A stretch of 64,000 nt of DNA, taken from positions 62,001 to 126,000 of the forward strand of contig NZ_BMLS01000009.1 of assembly GCF_014645355.1 (NCBI RefSeq). The letters are read 5' to 3'. The notes under the pieces are model-generated. The model was not told the DNA's origin. It made no database searches and saw only the letters and a list, made by a program, of their open reading frames with translations. The translations under genes and the position numbers were made by a program. The stretch's first letter is position 1, and the number at the start of each line of letters is the position of its first letter. Source of the DNA: Bowmanella pacifica (GTDB lineage Bacteria > Pseudomonadota > Gammaproteobacteria > Enterobacterales > Alteromonadaceae). Positions 55,531 through 64,000 of this stretch are shown here, piece after piece.

Positions 55531-56886
55531 TTACATTAAAAACGGCGACCAGCTTGGTGATTTAACCTGTCCATTAGCCGCAGGTAACCTTGCTTTAAAG
55601 CGCCCATCCAACGATACAAGCGACAGAACCTGCCTTCTGTTATGCAGGGTACTGTATATTATCATACTGCCATTCGGCGCAATACTGGGCGACTCATCCA
55701 GATAAGTCTTGGTCAGCACCTGCATCATACCGGACGACATATCTAATCTTGCAATGTGATAGTTTCCATTTGTACGGTTAACCATCACCACTTCCTTGCC
55801 GTCGGGCGTGACCGTAGCCCCTAGGTTCATTTCTCCATCAAAAGTCAAGCGGCGAACCTTGCCCGAGCCTAAATTTACGCTATATAACTGAGGTTTACCA
55901 CCCCGTTCTGAGGTAAAGATGATGTTTTGCCCATCCGGTGTCCAGGTCGGCTCGGTATCAATATTACGGCTGTCTGTCAGGCGGCGAAGTTGTTTACTAG
56001 CCAAATCCATCAGATAGATATCGGGGTTACCGTCTTTGGACAACACCATCGCCATTTTTTTGCCATCAGGCGAGAATTGGGGGGCGCCATTGATACCAGG
56101 GAAATTGGTAATTCGGGTCCGGCTCATCGTGTAAATATCCTGAATGTATATCTGTGAACGATGGTTTTCAAAACTCACATAAGCCAGCTTGCTGCCATCA
56201 GGTGACCAAACCGGGGACATCAAAGGTTCTTTAGAGCGCAGTAAAACGGTTTCGTTGAATCCATCATAATCTGCGACAACCAACTGATAAGGAAAAGGTT
56301 CTTGCGCGCGGTCGCGAACAATAACGTAAGCAATACGGGTTAAAAATGCACCGCGCTCCCCCGTTAGCTTTTCATAGACAATATCGGAAATCCGGTGTGC
56401 ATGCTGACGGAAGCTATTGCCGTCGATAGCATGTTGGCGGTTGACCAGAATATGGTCGCTGCTACCAATTAACTTACCATTGCTCAGCACTTGCGCCTTA
56501 CCACCGGTTATCTGCCCACGCAGCACATCAATCAGCTCAAAAGACACCAGGTAGCGGTCAATGCCTTGCTCTTCAACTTTGCCAACCAATACAGCTTCCA
56601 CCCCTTTGGTGGCCCAGGCGGCGTAATCCACTTCACCGTCTCGACTTGGCATCTGCGGCATGCTGGCGGTCTTAATGGGGTTAAACTTACCGCTTCTGGC
56701 CAAATCAGCTGAAATGACCTCAGATAAGTTTAAAGGTACACGTCCTTGCCCTTTCCATTGAAAAGGTACAATAGCAACCGGCCGGGCCGTATCAATACCT
56801 TCGGTAATCACAATCTCTAATGTTGCGTTGGCACTCAACACACAACAGCTGTACGCCATAACGGCAAATAACAATCTTTTAATCAC
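55531..56886 (-). CDS. tolB: Tol-Pal system protein TolB
   Basis: A 451-residue periplasmic protein: signal peptide 1-21, an alpha/beta N-terminal domain, and six-bladed beta-propeller repeats each holding PDG ([27 protein letters not shown]). Contacts TolA and Pal. It overlaps tolA by 4 bp. Confidence 0.96.
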   Translation of the reverse strand: MIKRLLFAVMAYSCCVLSANATLEIVITEGIDTARPVAIVPFQWKGQGRVPLNLSEVISADLARSGKFNPIKTASMPQMPSRDGEVDYAAWATKGVEAVLVGKVEEQGIDRYLVSFELIDVLRGQITGGKAQVLSNGKLIGSSDHILVNRQHAIDGNSFRQHAHRISDIVYEKLTGERGAFLTRIAYVIVRDRAQEPFPYQLVVADYDGFNETVLLRSKEPLMSPVWSPDGSKLAYVSFENHRSQIYIQDIYTMSRTRITNFPGINGAPQFSPDGKKMAMVLSKDGNPDIYLMDLASKQLRRLTDSRNIDTEPTWTPDGQNIIFTSERGGKPQLYSVNLGSGKVRRLTFDGEMNLGATVTPDGKEVVMVNRTNGNYHIARLDMSSGMMQVLTKTYLDESPSIAPNGSMIIYSTLHNRRQVLSLVSLDGRFKARLPAANGQVKSPSWSPFLM

Positions 56887-57755
56887 AGGTTTGGCTCTAC
56901 GGTTAAGTTAATATCTCTAAGCTTTTCATATACATCCGGCTCCGGAGATACCGGCAATGTTTCAGCCTTGTATACGGCAGTTTGTGCAGCTCGACATAAA
57001 ATGGCATCCCCATTCAAAATTCTGACTTGGGTCACTAATCCATTTGAAGCAAGCCGAATATTCAGTCGACAGGACTTACCTTTCATGGACTGATCAACAA
57101 TCAGATTTCGTTGAATAGCTTGCTTAATCAGCGCCGTGTATTTTTGTAACTCGGTTAACACTTGCTGACTGCGACGCCGCTGCTGAGCCGCCTGCTCGGC
57201 CTGCAGTTGTTCCTGCATCTGCCGCTCCATTTCAGCGCGCTCTTGTGCTTCACGACGTTTTCGCTCGTCTTCCGCTTTCTTTTCTCGCTCACGTTTCTCT
57301 TTGGCTGCCTTCTCTGCCTTCAAACGTTCCTGCTCTTTGCGCTTACGTTCGGCTTCTGCCTTCTCTGCGCGCTTTTTCTCTGCCGCTTTACGTTTTGCCT
57401 CAGCGGCAGCAGCATCGGCTTTACGTTTTTCCTCCGCCTTACGCTTTTTATCCAGCTCAACCTGGCGCGCACGTTCCTTTTCTTGTTGGCGTTTCTTCTC
57501 GGCTTCTTTGGCCTTACGCTCTATCTCAGCCAGCCTTTGCCGTTCAGCGCGCTTTTCTGCGTCCTTCTTGTCTTGAATTCGCTTAGCCTGCGCGTCAATC
57601 ACCGCCTTATCTATAGCAACCGCCTGCACCACATTCATTTGCGGTAAGTCAGGCGTCGGCATAGGCGTGTGAAAGTTCACACTGACAGCTAACAGCACCA
57701 AGAGGACAAGATGCAGTGCAACGGATTTCCACAAGGAATCCTTCAACTTGACCAT
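56883..57755 (-). CDS. tolA: Tol-Pal system protein TolA
   Basis: A 290-residue inner-membrane protein with one N-terminal helix (about 10-28), a long Lys/Ala/Glu-rich helical domain (about 55-200, many [14 protein letters not shown] repeats) that spans the periplasm, and a C-terminal domain (about 205-290, [20 protein letters not shown]) contacting TolB and Pal. The coding overlap with tolR and tolB marks a single operon. Confidence 0.93.
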   Translation of the reverse strand: MVKLKDSLWKSVALHLVLLVLLAVSVNFHTPMPTPDLPQMNVVQAVAIDKAVIDAQAKRIQDKKDAEKRAERQRLAEIERKAKEAEKKRQQEKERARQVELDKKRKAEEKRKADAAAAEAKRKAAEKKRAEKAEAERKRKEQERLKAEKAAKEKREREKKAEDERKRREAQERAEMERQMQEQLQAEQAAQQRRRSQQVLTELQKYTALIKQAIQRNLIVDQSMKGKSCRLNIRLASNGLVTQVRILNGDAILCRAAQTAVYKAETLPVSPEPDVYEKLRDINLTVEPNL

Positions 57756-58178
57756 CTACTGCTCCGTGGAATCCGTCATCAAACCAACAGAGGGGACACC
57801 GGCATGTTGCAGCAATACCATTAACTGTACTACCTGGTTGTAAGCTACCCGGCCATCACCTTTTACCACCACTGGCGCCTCAGGTTGCAGCTTTAACTGT
57901 TCAGCCACAAGCGCAGCTAATTCATCGGCAGCCATGGGTTTGTCAGGATTGCCCCCCACATTCAGAAAATACTCGCCATCCATATTCACAGACGCAATGA
58001 TAGGCGGCTTAGAATCATCAGACAGGGCTTCTGCTGATGCTTTGGGCAGCTCTACTTTTACGCCTTGAGTCACTAACGGTGCTGTCACCATAAAAATGAT
58101 AAGTAGCACCAACATGACATCGATATAGGGAACGACGTTAATTTCCGAGACCGGGCGGCGACGCTTTCTCTCGTACAT
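57756..58178 (-). CDS. tolR: Tol-Pal system protein TolR
   Basis: A 140-residue ExbD-family protein with a single helix (VPYIDVMLVLLIIFMVTAP, about 17-35) carrying the conserved Asp for proton flow, and a periplasmic domain. Immediately upstream of tolA with 0 bp between. Confidence 0.96.
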   Translation of the reverse strand: MYERKRRRPVSEINVVPYIDVMLVLLIIFMVTAPLVTQGVKVELPKASAEALSDDSKPPIIASVNMDGEYFLNVGGNPDKPMAADELAALVAEQLKLQPEAPVVVKGDGRVAYNQVVQLMVLLQHAGVPSVGLMTDSTEQ

Positions 58179-58186
58179 ATTCGCTC

Positions 58187-58873
58187 CTAGGCTGCGCTTT
58201 CGCTGGCGTGAGACTGGCGATGCAGAATACTGGAGAACTCTTCCATAAAGTTGGCATAGCTGTTTTCCAGCTTCTCAACCTGATGGCTGAAACGGTTATA
58301 CGCAATAACCGCCGGAATAGCGGCAAACAGACCCATGGCTGTCGCGATCAGTGCTTCGGCAATACCGGGCGCAACCATGGCCAAGGTTGCCTGCTGCACT
58401 TCACCTAAGGCAATAAAGGCCGTCATAATGCCCCACACCGTGCCAAACAAACCAATATATGGGCTGATGGAGCCGGCGGTGGCTAAAAAGGGTAAATGGC
58501 TTTCTAATGAATCAACTTCACGGGACAGCACGACACGCATGGCACGGTAAGTACCATCCATCACCGCCTGTGGCGAGGCCGCTGCACTTTTGCGCAAACG
58601 GGCAAATTCTTTAAATCCGGCTACAAACAAGCTGGCCATACCGGACACTTGATTACGCGCAGAAATTTCCTGGAACAAGCGATTCAAATCACCGCCAGAC
58701 CAAAACTTATCTTCAAACTTACGAACCTCAGCCTGAGCGAACTTCAGTGCTTTGCTGCGTTGAAAGATAAATGCCCAGGACACCACTGAAGTAGCAAGCA
58801 ACAGCAGCATAACAAGTTTGACCAATAAGCTGGCTTGCATAAACAAGCTGAATACAGACATTTCACCTGACAC
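58187..58873 (-). CDS. tolQ: Tol-Pal system protein TolQ
   Basis: A 228-residue ExbB-family inner-membrane motor protein. Three helices (about 14-35, 135-155, 170-195) with conserved [12 protein letters not shown] and [24 protein letters not shown]. With TolR uses proton motive force to energise TolA. Overlaps ybgC by 11 bp. Confidence 0.96.
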   Translation of the reverse strand: MSGEMSVFSLFMQASLLVKLVMLLLLATSVVSWAFIFQRSKALKFAQAEVRKFEDKFWSGGDLNRLFQEISARNQVSGMASLFVAGFKEFARLRKSAAASPQAVMDGTYRAMRVVLSREVDSLESHLPFLATAGSISPYIGLFGTVWGIMTAFIALGEVQQATLAMVAPGIAEALIATAMGLFAAIPAVIAYNRFSHQVEKLENSYANFMEEFSSILHRQSHASESAA

Positions 58874-59273
58874 AGGATAGTTCCCCTAAAATAAATTCCG
58901 GTATGCCGATAGGTTTCATCTCAACCAGGTTGACACAAACCACCTTCACCGACGCGCGCACTAATACGTTGTTGTTTTGATCCAAGATCTTTTGTTGGAA
59001 TTGCAGGCTGGCCCGTTTTACCTCAGCGATCTGAGACTCAACACGCAGTAGCTGATTAAACTTGGCTGCGGCCTGATAATCCACTTCCACCCGTTTGACG
59101 ACAAAACCTATAGATTGTTCCAATAACAGATCTTGTTCTATACCTAAAGCGCGCAGCCATTCTGTTCTGGCCCGCTCTAAAAACTTCAGGTAGTTGGCAT
59201 AATACACTATGCCCCCTGCGTCCGTGTCCTCATAATAAACTCGGATTTCATGAATATGCGTCGTCACCGCCAA
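58863..59273 (-). CDS. ybgC: YbgC acyl-CoA thioesterase
   Basis: A 136-residue hotdog-fold thioesterase. Motif [27 protein letters not shown] (shown partly) near 12-40 holds the catalytic Asp. First gene of the tol operon. The promoter should lie in the 59274-60055 gap. Confidence 0.94.
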   Translation of the reverse strand: MAVTTHIHEIRVYYEDTDAGGIVYYANYLKFLERARTEWLRALGIEQDLLLEQSIGFVVKRVEVDYQAAAKFNQLLRVESQIAEVKRASLQFQQKILDQNNNVLVRASVKVVCVNLVEMKPIGIPEFILGELSCVR

Positions 59274-59339
59274 TAAGTTCCAAAAATTAACATTCAGCTC
59301 CTAGCATACCAAGCCCGACCACCCTCTGTAACGGGTAGA

Positions 59340-59465
59340 CTATCGCAACTGATGTTTTTTTATACCAAAGCGAACAATCTTAATCCCCTTACGCTGTGGG
59401 AACTGCGCCCCGATACGAGTCATTTCCGCCTCGGAAAAAGCTGTCTTTATGATATGTAATTGCAT
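59340..59465 (-). CDS. Possible 41-residue ORF upstream of ybgC
   Basis: An open frame starting MQLHIIKTAFSEAEMTR and ending FGIKKHQLR, rich in Lys and Arg. It has only a weak ribosome binding site (GGTAG) and no family I recognise. It is in the ruvB-to-ybgC gap on the operon strand, so could be a small gene or leader; coding status uncertain. Confidence 0.25.
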   Translation of the reverse strand: MQLHIIKTAFSEAEMTRIGAQFPQRKGIKIVRFGIKKHQLR

Positions 59466-59553
59466 ATCTATCTACCGACACTGCATAAAGTCATAGCCAA
59501 AGGGAATGTTGATAGTATTTTTAATCGATTACAAAACAACCAGAATTGCAAAA

Positions 59554-59570
59554 GCCCATTTTTAATGGGC
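59554..59570 (-). terminator. Weak terminator-like hairpin downstream of ruvB
   Basis: GCCCATT and AATGGGC form a 7-bp stem around TTT; on the minus strand TTTT follows. Possible end of ruvCAB transcription before ybgC. Confidence 0.5.
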
Positions 59571-59665
59571 CTTTCAGGCTATTATTTCAGAAAAATGACA
59601 ACAGCAAATTTAAACAATAGATTTACACATTAGTTTTACTAATGATAAATGACAGAAAAACTCAA

Positions 59666-59693
59666 TTGTGCAATCACCTCAAAGCCGTAAAAT
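59666..59693 (+). promoter_or_regulatory. Possible promoter of a plus-strand RNA
   Basis: TTGTGC at 59666-59671 and TAAAAT at 59688-59693 with a 16-bp spacer. Would start a transcript of about 145 nt that ends at the strong terminator at 59843. No ORF of note in it. Confidence 0.35.
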
Positions 59694-59699
59694 ACACTT

Positions 59700-59843
59700 C
59701 GTATTCTGAGCTAGCGCACGATGTTTCATCTTTGAGAGCCAGATGCATTTGTCACATCTCCTGTTGACATGTTCCCTGGAAGGGTTTTCCTTTTCCTTCA
59801 ACACTTGTTGCTTTTGCCCACCTTTTAGGTGGGCTTTTTTTTT
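59700..59843 (+). ncRNA. Candidate small RNA between ruvB and ybgC
   Basis: Inferred transcript antisense in orientation to the flanking genes, from a possible promoter at 59666-59693 to a strong intrinsic terminator at 59816-59843. It contains CCCTGGAAGGG and CTTTTCCTTC stretches and ends in nine T, as Hfq-dependent RNAs do. No match to a named sRNA is recognised. No start site evidence. Confidence 0.35.
59816..59843 (+). terminator. Strong rho-independent terminator on the plus strand
   Basis: GCCCACC and GGTGGGC form a 7-bp stem with a TTTTA loop and nine T. The minus strand lacks a T-run. No plus-strand protein gene precedes it within the gap. Confidence 0.85.
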
Positions 59844-59853
59844 GCCTGTTTTA

Positions 59854-59909
59854 GGCGTAAGGCGTAAGGCGTAAGGCGTAAGGCGTAAGGCGTAAGGCGT
59901 AAGGCGTAA
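59854..59909. repeat. Eight tandem copies of GGCGTAA
   Basis: Eight perfect 7-bp units in a row, 11 bp after the terminator T-run. The unit length is not a multiple of 3 and no ORF uses it. It lies about 145 bp downstream of the ruvB stop. Such heptamers can vary in copy number by strand slippage. Confidence 0.95.
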
Positions 59910-60055
59910 AATTTTGGCTTAACGCATTGATATAGCAATATTTATCCGGACTTTTCCAGCTTGGGTATAGTAGATGGCGGGTGTTATCTGCTGCTGGTTT
60001 AACGCTTCACAGAGAGTCGGACCTGAGCCCGACGCCTCTGAGTCACGCCCAACCT

Positions 60056-61060
60056 CTAACCTTGAATATCAAAGCCTAAATGCAGGAAAGCTCTTTGGGT
60101 GGCAATACGTCCACGAGGGGTGCGCTGCAAAAAACCTTGCTGAATCAAAAATGGCTCGATGACATCTTCAATGGTGTCTTTTTCTTCACCAATAGCAGCA
60201 GCCAGGTTATCCAATCCCACGGGACCACCAGAAAACTTGTCGATAATGGCATTCAGTAACTTTCTATCCATATAATCGAAGCCTTCTTTGTCTACATCCA
60301 ACATGTCCAGTGCTTTGGCGGCGACTTGCTGAGATATTACACCATCGGCTTTGATTTCTGCATAATCCCGCACCCGGCGCAGTAATCGGTTGGCAATACG
60401 TGGCGTGCCTCTGGCTCGTCTCGCCACTTCCAAGGCGCCCTCTTCCTGCATATTCAGATTCAGGTAGTTAGCCGAGCGCTGCACAATCTGGGTCAGATCG
60501 CGCACATTGTAAAATTCCAGGCGCTGCACAATGCCGAAACGATCGCGCAGTGGTGAGGTTAACGAACCGGCTCGGGTGGTGGCCCCCACCAGGGTAAAAG
60601 GTGGCAAATCGAGCTTGATGGAACGGGCTGCTGGCCCTTCCCCAATCATAATATCCAACTGGTAGTCTTCCATGGCTGGATACAAGATCTCTTCGACTAC
60701 TGGGCTAAGACGGTGAATTTCATCAATAAATAGCACATCATGGGCTTCTAGATTAGTCAAAAGCGCCGCCAGGTCTCCGGCTTTTTCCAGTACCGGCCCA
60801 GAGGTGGTTTTGATATTGACCCCCATTTCATTGGCCACAATGTTCGCCAGGGTGGTTTTCCCCAATCCGGGCGGGCCGAAAATAAGTAAATGATCCAGCG
60901 CATCCTGGCGCTTACGGGCAGCCTGAATAAAAATTTCCATTTGCTCACACACATGATCCTGGCCAGTGTAATCGGCCAGCATTTTAGGGCGTATGGCACG
61001 ATCTACCGCCTCATCTTCTTCTCTGGCGGTAGGCTGGATCAATCTGTCGGCTTCTATCAT
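60056..61060 (-). CDS. ruvB: Holliday junction helicase RuvB
   Basis: A 334-residue AAA+ motor for branch migration. Walker [10 protein letters not shown] near 62-70, Walker [13 protein letters not shown], sensor [18 protein letters not shown], and a winged-helix C-terminal domain. Last of ruvC-ruvA-ruvB. Confidence 0.97.
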   Translation of the reverse strand: MIEADRLIQPTAREEDEAVDRAIRPKMLADYTGQDHVCEQMEIFIQAARKRQDALDHLLIFGPPGLGKTTLANIVANEMGVNIKTTSGPVLEKAGDLAALLTNLEAHDVLFIDEIHRLSPVVEEILYPAMEDYQLDIMIGEGPAARSIKLDLPPFTLVGATTRAGSLTSPLRDRFGIVQRLEFYNVRDLTQIVQRSANYLNLNMQEEGALEVARRARGTPRIANRLLRRVRDYAEIKADGVISQQVAAKALDMLDVDKEGFDYMDRKLLNAIIDKFSGGPVGLDNLAAAIGEEKDTIEDVIEPFLIQQGFLQRTPRGRIATQRAFLHLGFDIQG

Positions 61061-61104
61061 CTGTTATGCTCTTGGCTGATATAAGGTTGGCAACGCAGCC
61101 TGCG

Positions 61105-61725
61105 TTACAGCATGGAACGTAAGGCGTCGCGGATAAGCTGCTCAGAACTCAATCCGTCCTTGTACAAGGACTTCACAGTTTTCTCCGCTTGCGCTGGTTT
61201 ATAACCCAACGCAATCAAGGCGCTGATCGCCTCGTCACGAGGGTCATCAGATACCACAAAAGTATTCTCCACCGGCCCGGTTTGTGAGGCAAGGGTAAAG
61301 GCTTGTTCATCATCACCAAGGAAGTGTTTCAATCTGTCCTTCAGTTCCACCAATAAACGTTCAGCGGTTTTACGCCCCACACCAGGCAACTTTATCAGCG
61401 CACTAACATCCTGATTTTGTACACAAATCACAAACTGACTGGCCGACATACCCGATAAAATCGTCAGCGCCAGTTTAGGTCCCACACCATTGGCCTTGAT
61501 AAGTTCTCTGAACAGGGCCCGCTCTGCTTTGCTGGCAAAGCCAAACAGCAGTTGGGCATCTTCCCGCACCACAAAATGGGTATAGATTACGGCTTCCTTG
61601 CCGAGCTCGGGAAGTTGGTAAAAACTGGTCATCGGCATCTGGATTTCATAGCCAACACCACCTACCTCGATTAACACTTCGGGTGGCTGCTTCTCAATCA
61701 GTATGCCGCGAATTCTGCCTATCAT
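61105..61725 (-). CDS. ruvA: Holliday junction complex subunit RuvA
   Basis: A 206-residue tetramer-forming subunit that binds the junction. OB fold at 1-65 ([12 protein letters not shown]), helix-hairpin-helix repeats 70-140 ([33 protein letters not shown]) and a C-terminal RuvB-binding domain ([16 protein letters not shown]). Confidence 0.97.
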   Translation of the reverse strand: MIGRIRGILIEKQPPEVLIEVGGVGYEIQMPMTSFYQLPELGKEAVIYTHFVVREDAQLLFGFASKAERALFRELIKANGVGPKLALTILSGMSASQFVICVQNQDVSALIKLPGVGRKTAERLLVELKDRLKHFLGDDEQAFTLASQTGPVENTFVVSDDPRDEAISALIALGYKPAQAEKTVKSLYKDGLSSEQLIRDALRSML

Positions 61726-61767
61726 TATGCCTTCCTGTTACTTGTTCTGTTCGTCAATCCGCCTTGC

Positions 61768-62292
61768 TTAGCGGCGCAATCGCCCGCGCACCGTTTTACT
61801 CGCCTGCCCTGCCAGTTTGATCAGGCTCTGGCTGGTATGGCCATGGCACAGCGCTACCGCTAAGGCATCCGCCGCATCCGCCTGGGGTTTACCGGGTAAT
61901 TTGAGCAGGTAAGTGACCATATGCTGAACTTGCTCTTTGGCGGCACTGCCCTTGCCTACCACGGCTTGTTTTATCTGCCTTGCCGAATATTCAGAAACCA
62001 GCAAGGCTTGATTAGTAGCGGCCACAATCGCTGCGCCACGCGCTTGTCCCAACTTCAAAGCCGAATCGGGGTTGCGGGCCATAAATACCTGTTCCACCGC
62101 CATCTGGGTAGGTTGATACTGGGTGATGAGCTCGGTGATGCCATTATAGATAAGCTGTAAACGCTCGGGCAGAGCTCCGTCAGGGAGGCGAATACAGCCA
62201 CTGCCCAGGTACTCAAATTTACTGCCAACCTGACGTATCACCCCATAACCGGTGATCCTTGAGCCGGGATCGATACCTAAAATAATACTCAC
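61768..62292 (-). CDS. ruvC: Holliday junction resolvase RuvC
   Basis: A 174-residue RNase H-fold resolvase. Catalytic Asp in [12 protein letters not shown] near residue 7, Glu in MAVEQVF near 66, and Asp pair in [14 protein letters not shown] near 138-141. The start is GTG at 62292, overlapping the nudB stop as GTGA and preceded by GGAGAA; an ATG at 62307 lies inside nudB. yebC, a usual neighbour, is not between nudB and ruvC. Confidence 0.96.
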   Translation of the reverse strand: MSIILGIDPGSRITGYGVIRQVGSKFEYLGSGCIRLPDGALPERLQLIYNGITELITQYQPTQMAVEQVFMARNPDSALKLGQARGAAIVAATNQALLVSEYSARQIKQAVVGKGSAAKEQVQHMVTYLLKLPGKPQADAADALAVALCHGHTSQSLIKLAGQASKTVRGRLRR

Positions 62293-62738
62293 AGGTCTTC
62301 TCCCCACGCCTTGGCTAGCCGTTTAATGGCTTCTCGATTGGTCTGTGACCACACCTTTTGCGCGGCCTCCCGCCAGGGAAGCCATAAATAATCGCTGTGT
62401 TCGCTAAGCGCAATAGTCTGGCCAGATTTTACTTGCAGACAAAACACATATTCCGTGTTGGTGGTTACGCCGGGGGCATACCTGTGACGCCAGGCGGGAC
62501 GAATGTCGTATTGGTTGGTAATAGCACAATCCACTAACTGATAGCCAAGGGTTGCAACATCAATACCCGTTTCTTCCAGCACTTCACGCAAGGCGGTATC
62601 GAAAGGCTGTTCATCCGGCTCCATGGAGCCGGTGACCGATTGCCAGAAATTGGCATCATCCAGACGCTGCATCACCAACACTCGGTGATGCTGGTCATAA
62701 ATTACCACCAGCACCGAGCGTGGCTGTTTAAAACTCAT
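62289..62738 (-). CDS. nudB: Dihydroneopterin triphosphate diphosphatase NudB
   Basis: A 149-residue Nudix hydrolase for the folate pathway. Nudix box [23 protein letters not shown] near 37-59 fits GX5EX7[20 protein letters not shown] leads into it. Coupled to aspS (ATGA overlap) and ruvC (4-bp overlap). Confidence 0.9.
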   Translation of the reverse strand: MSFKQPRSVLVVIYDQHHRVLVMQRLDDANFWQSVTGSMEPDEQPFDTALREVLEETGIDVATLGYQLVDCAITNQYDIRPAWRHRYAPGVTTNTEYVFCLQVKSGQTIALSEHSDYLWLPWREAAQKVWSQTNREAIKRLAKAWGEDL

Positions 62739-64000
62739 TGGCTGGTTTTAACAGTCTGGATAGCCAGTTCTTTGAGTGCATCAGGATTGGCAGGCGACGG
62801 CGCGTCAGTTAACGGACAAGCCGCCGTGGTAGTTTTGGGGAAAGCCATCACATCACGAATGGAGCTTGCGCCCACCATCAGCATCACCATACGGTCTAAG
62901 CCAAAGGCCAAACCCGCATGTGGCGGTGCACCGTAGCGCAGCGCTTCGAGCAGGAAGCCAAATTTCAGCTCAGCTTCTTCGTCACTGATGCCCAGGATGC
63001 GGAAGACCTCGGCCTGCATAGCCTGATCGTGAATACGTACCGAGCCACCGCCCAGTTCCACACCGTTTAGCACCATATCGTAAGCATTGGATACCGCATT
63101 TTGCGGGTCGGCCGCCAATTGCGCAGGAGTCATGTCACGTGGCGCGGTAAACGGATGATGCAACGCGTACAAGTTGCCATCCACTTCTTCGAACATGGGG
63201 AAGTCCACCACCCACAACGGACGCCACTCACCTTGCAACAGATTCAGGTCTTCACCCAGCTTAAGACGCAGAGCGCCCAGGGCCTCGGTAACCACACGAG
63301 CAGAATCAGCGCCAAACAGCAGGATATCGCCGGTTTCGGCACCGGTGCGTGCCAGTAAGGCGTTCGCCACCTCTTCACCGAGGAATTTAAGAATAGGAGA
63401 CTGCAAACCTTCCAGACCCGCCGCCTTGTCGTTTACCTTCAACCAGGCCAGGCCTTTGGCGCCGTAGATACCAACAAAGTTGCCGTAGTCATCCAACTGC
63501 TTACGGGACAAAGTGGCGCCGCCCGGCACACGAATAACACTTACGCGCCCCTTGGGATCATTGGCCGGACCACTGAATACTTTAAACTCGACATCCTTAA
63601 CCAGGTCTGCCACATCCACCAGCTCCAGTGGGTTACGCAAATCCGGCTTATCACTACCGTAGCGCTGCATGGCGTCGGCATAGGTCATACGCGGGAACTC
63701 ACCTAGCTCCACATTTAGCAGGTCGTTAAACAGGCCACGAATCATTCGTTCAGTGATGGCCATTACACCATCGGCATCGAGGAAAGAGGTCTCGATATCG
63801 ATTTGGGTAAATTCTGGCTGGCGGTCAGCGCGCAGGTCTTCGTCGCGGAAGCATTTAACAATCTGGTAGTAACGGTCCATGCCCGACATCATCAGCAGCT
63901 GTTTAAACAGCTGTGGTGATTGCGGCAGGGCAAAAAATTCACCTTTATGGGTACGGCTGGGCACCAGATAATCCCGAGCCCCTTCCGGCGTCGCTTTAGT
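62735..64000 (-). CDS. aspS: Aspartyl-tRNA synthetase, 3' part
   Basis: The last 421 codons of a class II synthetase; the gene starts beyond base 64000. The first residues in the window read [12 protein letters not shown]. Motif 2 [23 protein letters not shown] and motif 3 [13 protein letters not shown] are seen, with the bacterial GAD insert domain (about 90-240 of the fragment, including [10 protein letters not shown]). Charging of tRNA-Asp with aspartate. Confidence 0.97.
   Translation of the reverse strand, partial: TKATPEGARDYLVPSRTHKGEFFALPQSPQLFKQLLMMSGMDRYYQIVKCFRDEDLRADRQPEFTQIDIETSFLDADGVMAITERMIRGLFNDLLNVELGEFPRMTYADAMQRYGSDKPDLRNPLELVDVADLVKDVEFKVFSGPANDPKGRVSVIRVPGGATLSRKQLDDYGNFVGIYGAKGLAWLKVNDKAAGLEGLQSPILKFLGEEVANALLARTGAETGDILLFGADSARVVTEALGALRLKLGEDLNLLQGEWRPLWVVDFPMFEEVDGNLYALHHPFTAPRDMTPAQLAADPQNAVSNAYDMVLNGVELGGGSVRIHDQAMQAEVFRILGISDEEAELKFGFLLEALRYGAPPHAGLAFGLDRMVMLMVGASSIRDVMAFPKTTTAACPLTDAPSPANPDALKELAIQTVKTSQ

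Larger units (their letters stand above)
59274..60055. other. 782-bp intergenic region between ruvB and ybgC
   Basis: Holds, from left to right, a possible 41-residue minus-strand ORF, a weak minus-strand terminator hairpin, a plus-strand sRNA candidate with strong terminator, the 8-copy heptamer array, and 146 bp with nothing clear before the end of ruvB. A tol-operon promoter is expected between 59274 and 59340 but was not located. Confidence 0.6.

Noticed and set aside
57162-57647. 161-codon plus-strand ORF rich in Leu and Phe
   Set aside because: It is the antisense of the Lys/Glu/Ala-rich coiled coil of tolA; low-complexity coding produces long antisense frames.
59854-59909. Heptamer array considered as a CRISPR or iteron
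   Set aside because: Units are contiguous without spacers, only 7 bp, and no cas or replication gene is nearby.

Overview
The window reads as chromosomal DNA of a Gram-negative gammaproteobacterium, most likely a marine or aquatic member of the Alteromonadales. This is inferred from gene content and order: tolQRAB-pal-cpoB beside ruvCAB, tandem tRNA-Lys genes, nlpI next to pnp, ftsH-folP-glmM-tpiA-secG-tRNA-Leu, many envelope lipoproteins, and secreted chitinase and fructan hydrolase. No phage, plasmid, IS element or CRISPR array was found. The sequence has about 65 protein genes, two of them cut by the window edges, and four tRNA genes (Leu-GAG, Ser-GGA, two Lys-TTT).

Layout. 1-8.3 kb: end of a P-type ATPase, a PPK2 kinase, small AT-rich genes including a GreA/Rnk-like protein, a minus-strand run (GNAT, Tag glycosylase, YciI, TetR), a chitinase lipoprotein, and a DUF2157/GDYXXLXY pair. 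8.3-17.6 kb: CstA-type transporter, xthA with two envelope genes in a tight unit, a diguanylate cyclase, two serine-hydrolase-like exported proteins (one lacking its catalytic residues), a CHMI-type isomerase and a Crp/Fnr regulator. 17.6-32.6 kb: a 1092-residue surface protein with cadherin-like domains, LysE exporter, OmpA-family protein, M50 protease, RhlE-type helicase, GH32 fructanase, a choice-of-anchor lipoprotein, SprT, and a glycosyltransferase coupled to a MASE1 diguanylate cyclase. 32.7-37.6 kb: Yip1 protein with a MacAB-like ABC efflux unit, then a two-domain thioredoxin protein.

37.6-64 kb is mostly core genome on the minus strand: nlpI with a Sel1/HExxH protein, pnp, YjbR, tRNA-Leu, secG, tpiA, glmM, folP, ftsH; then divergent yhbY, a solute-binding protein, tRNA-Ser with a 185-bp tandem repeat, nadA, an FNR-type reductase, two tRNA-Lys, the tol-pal operon, ruvB-ruvA-ruvC, nudB and the 3' part of aspS.

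The points most worth following are the nlpI-linked putative zinc peptidase, departures from usual gene order (no rpsO/truB/infB/nusA/rimP block before pnp, no rlmE beside ftsH, no yebC before ruvC), the tRNA-Ser repeat array with its 25-bp perfect inverted repeat, a plus-strand orphan terminator suggesting a small RNA between ruvB and ybgC, and the degenerate beta-lactamase-fold protein. None is proven to be a new system from sequence alone.
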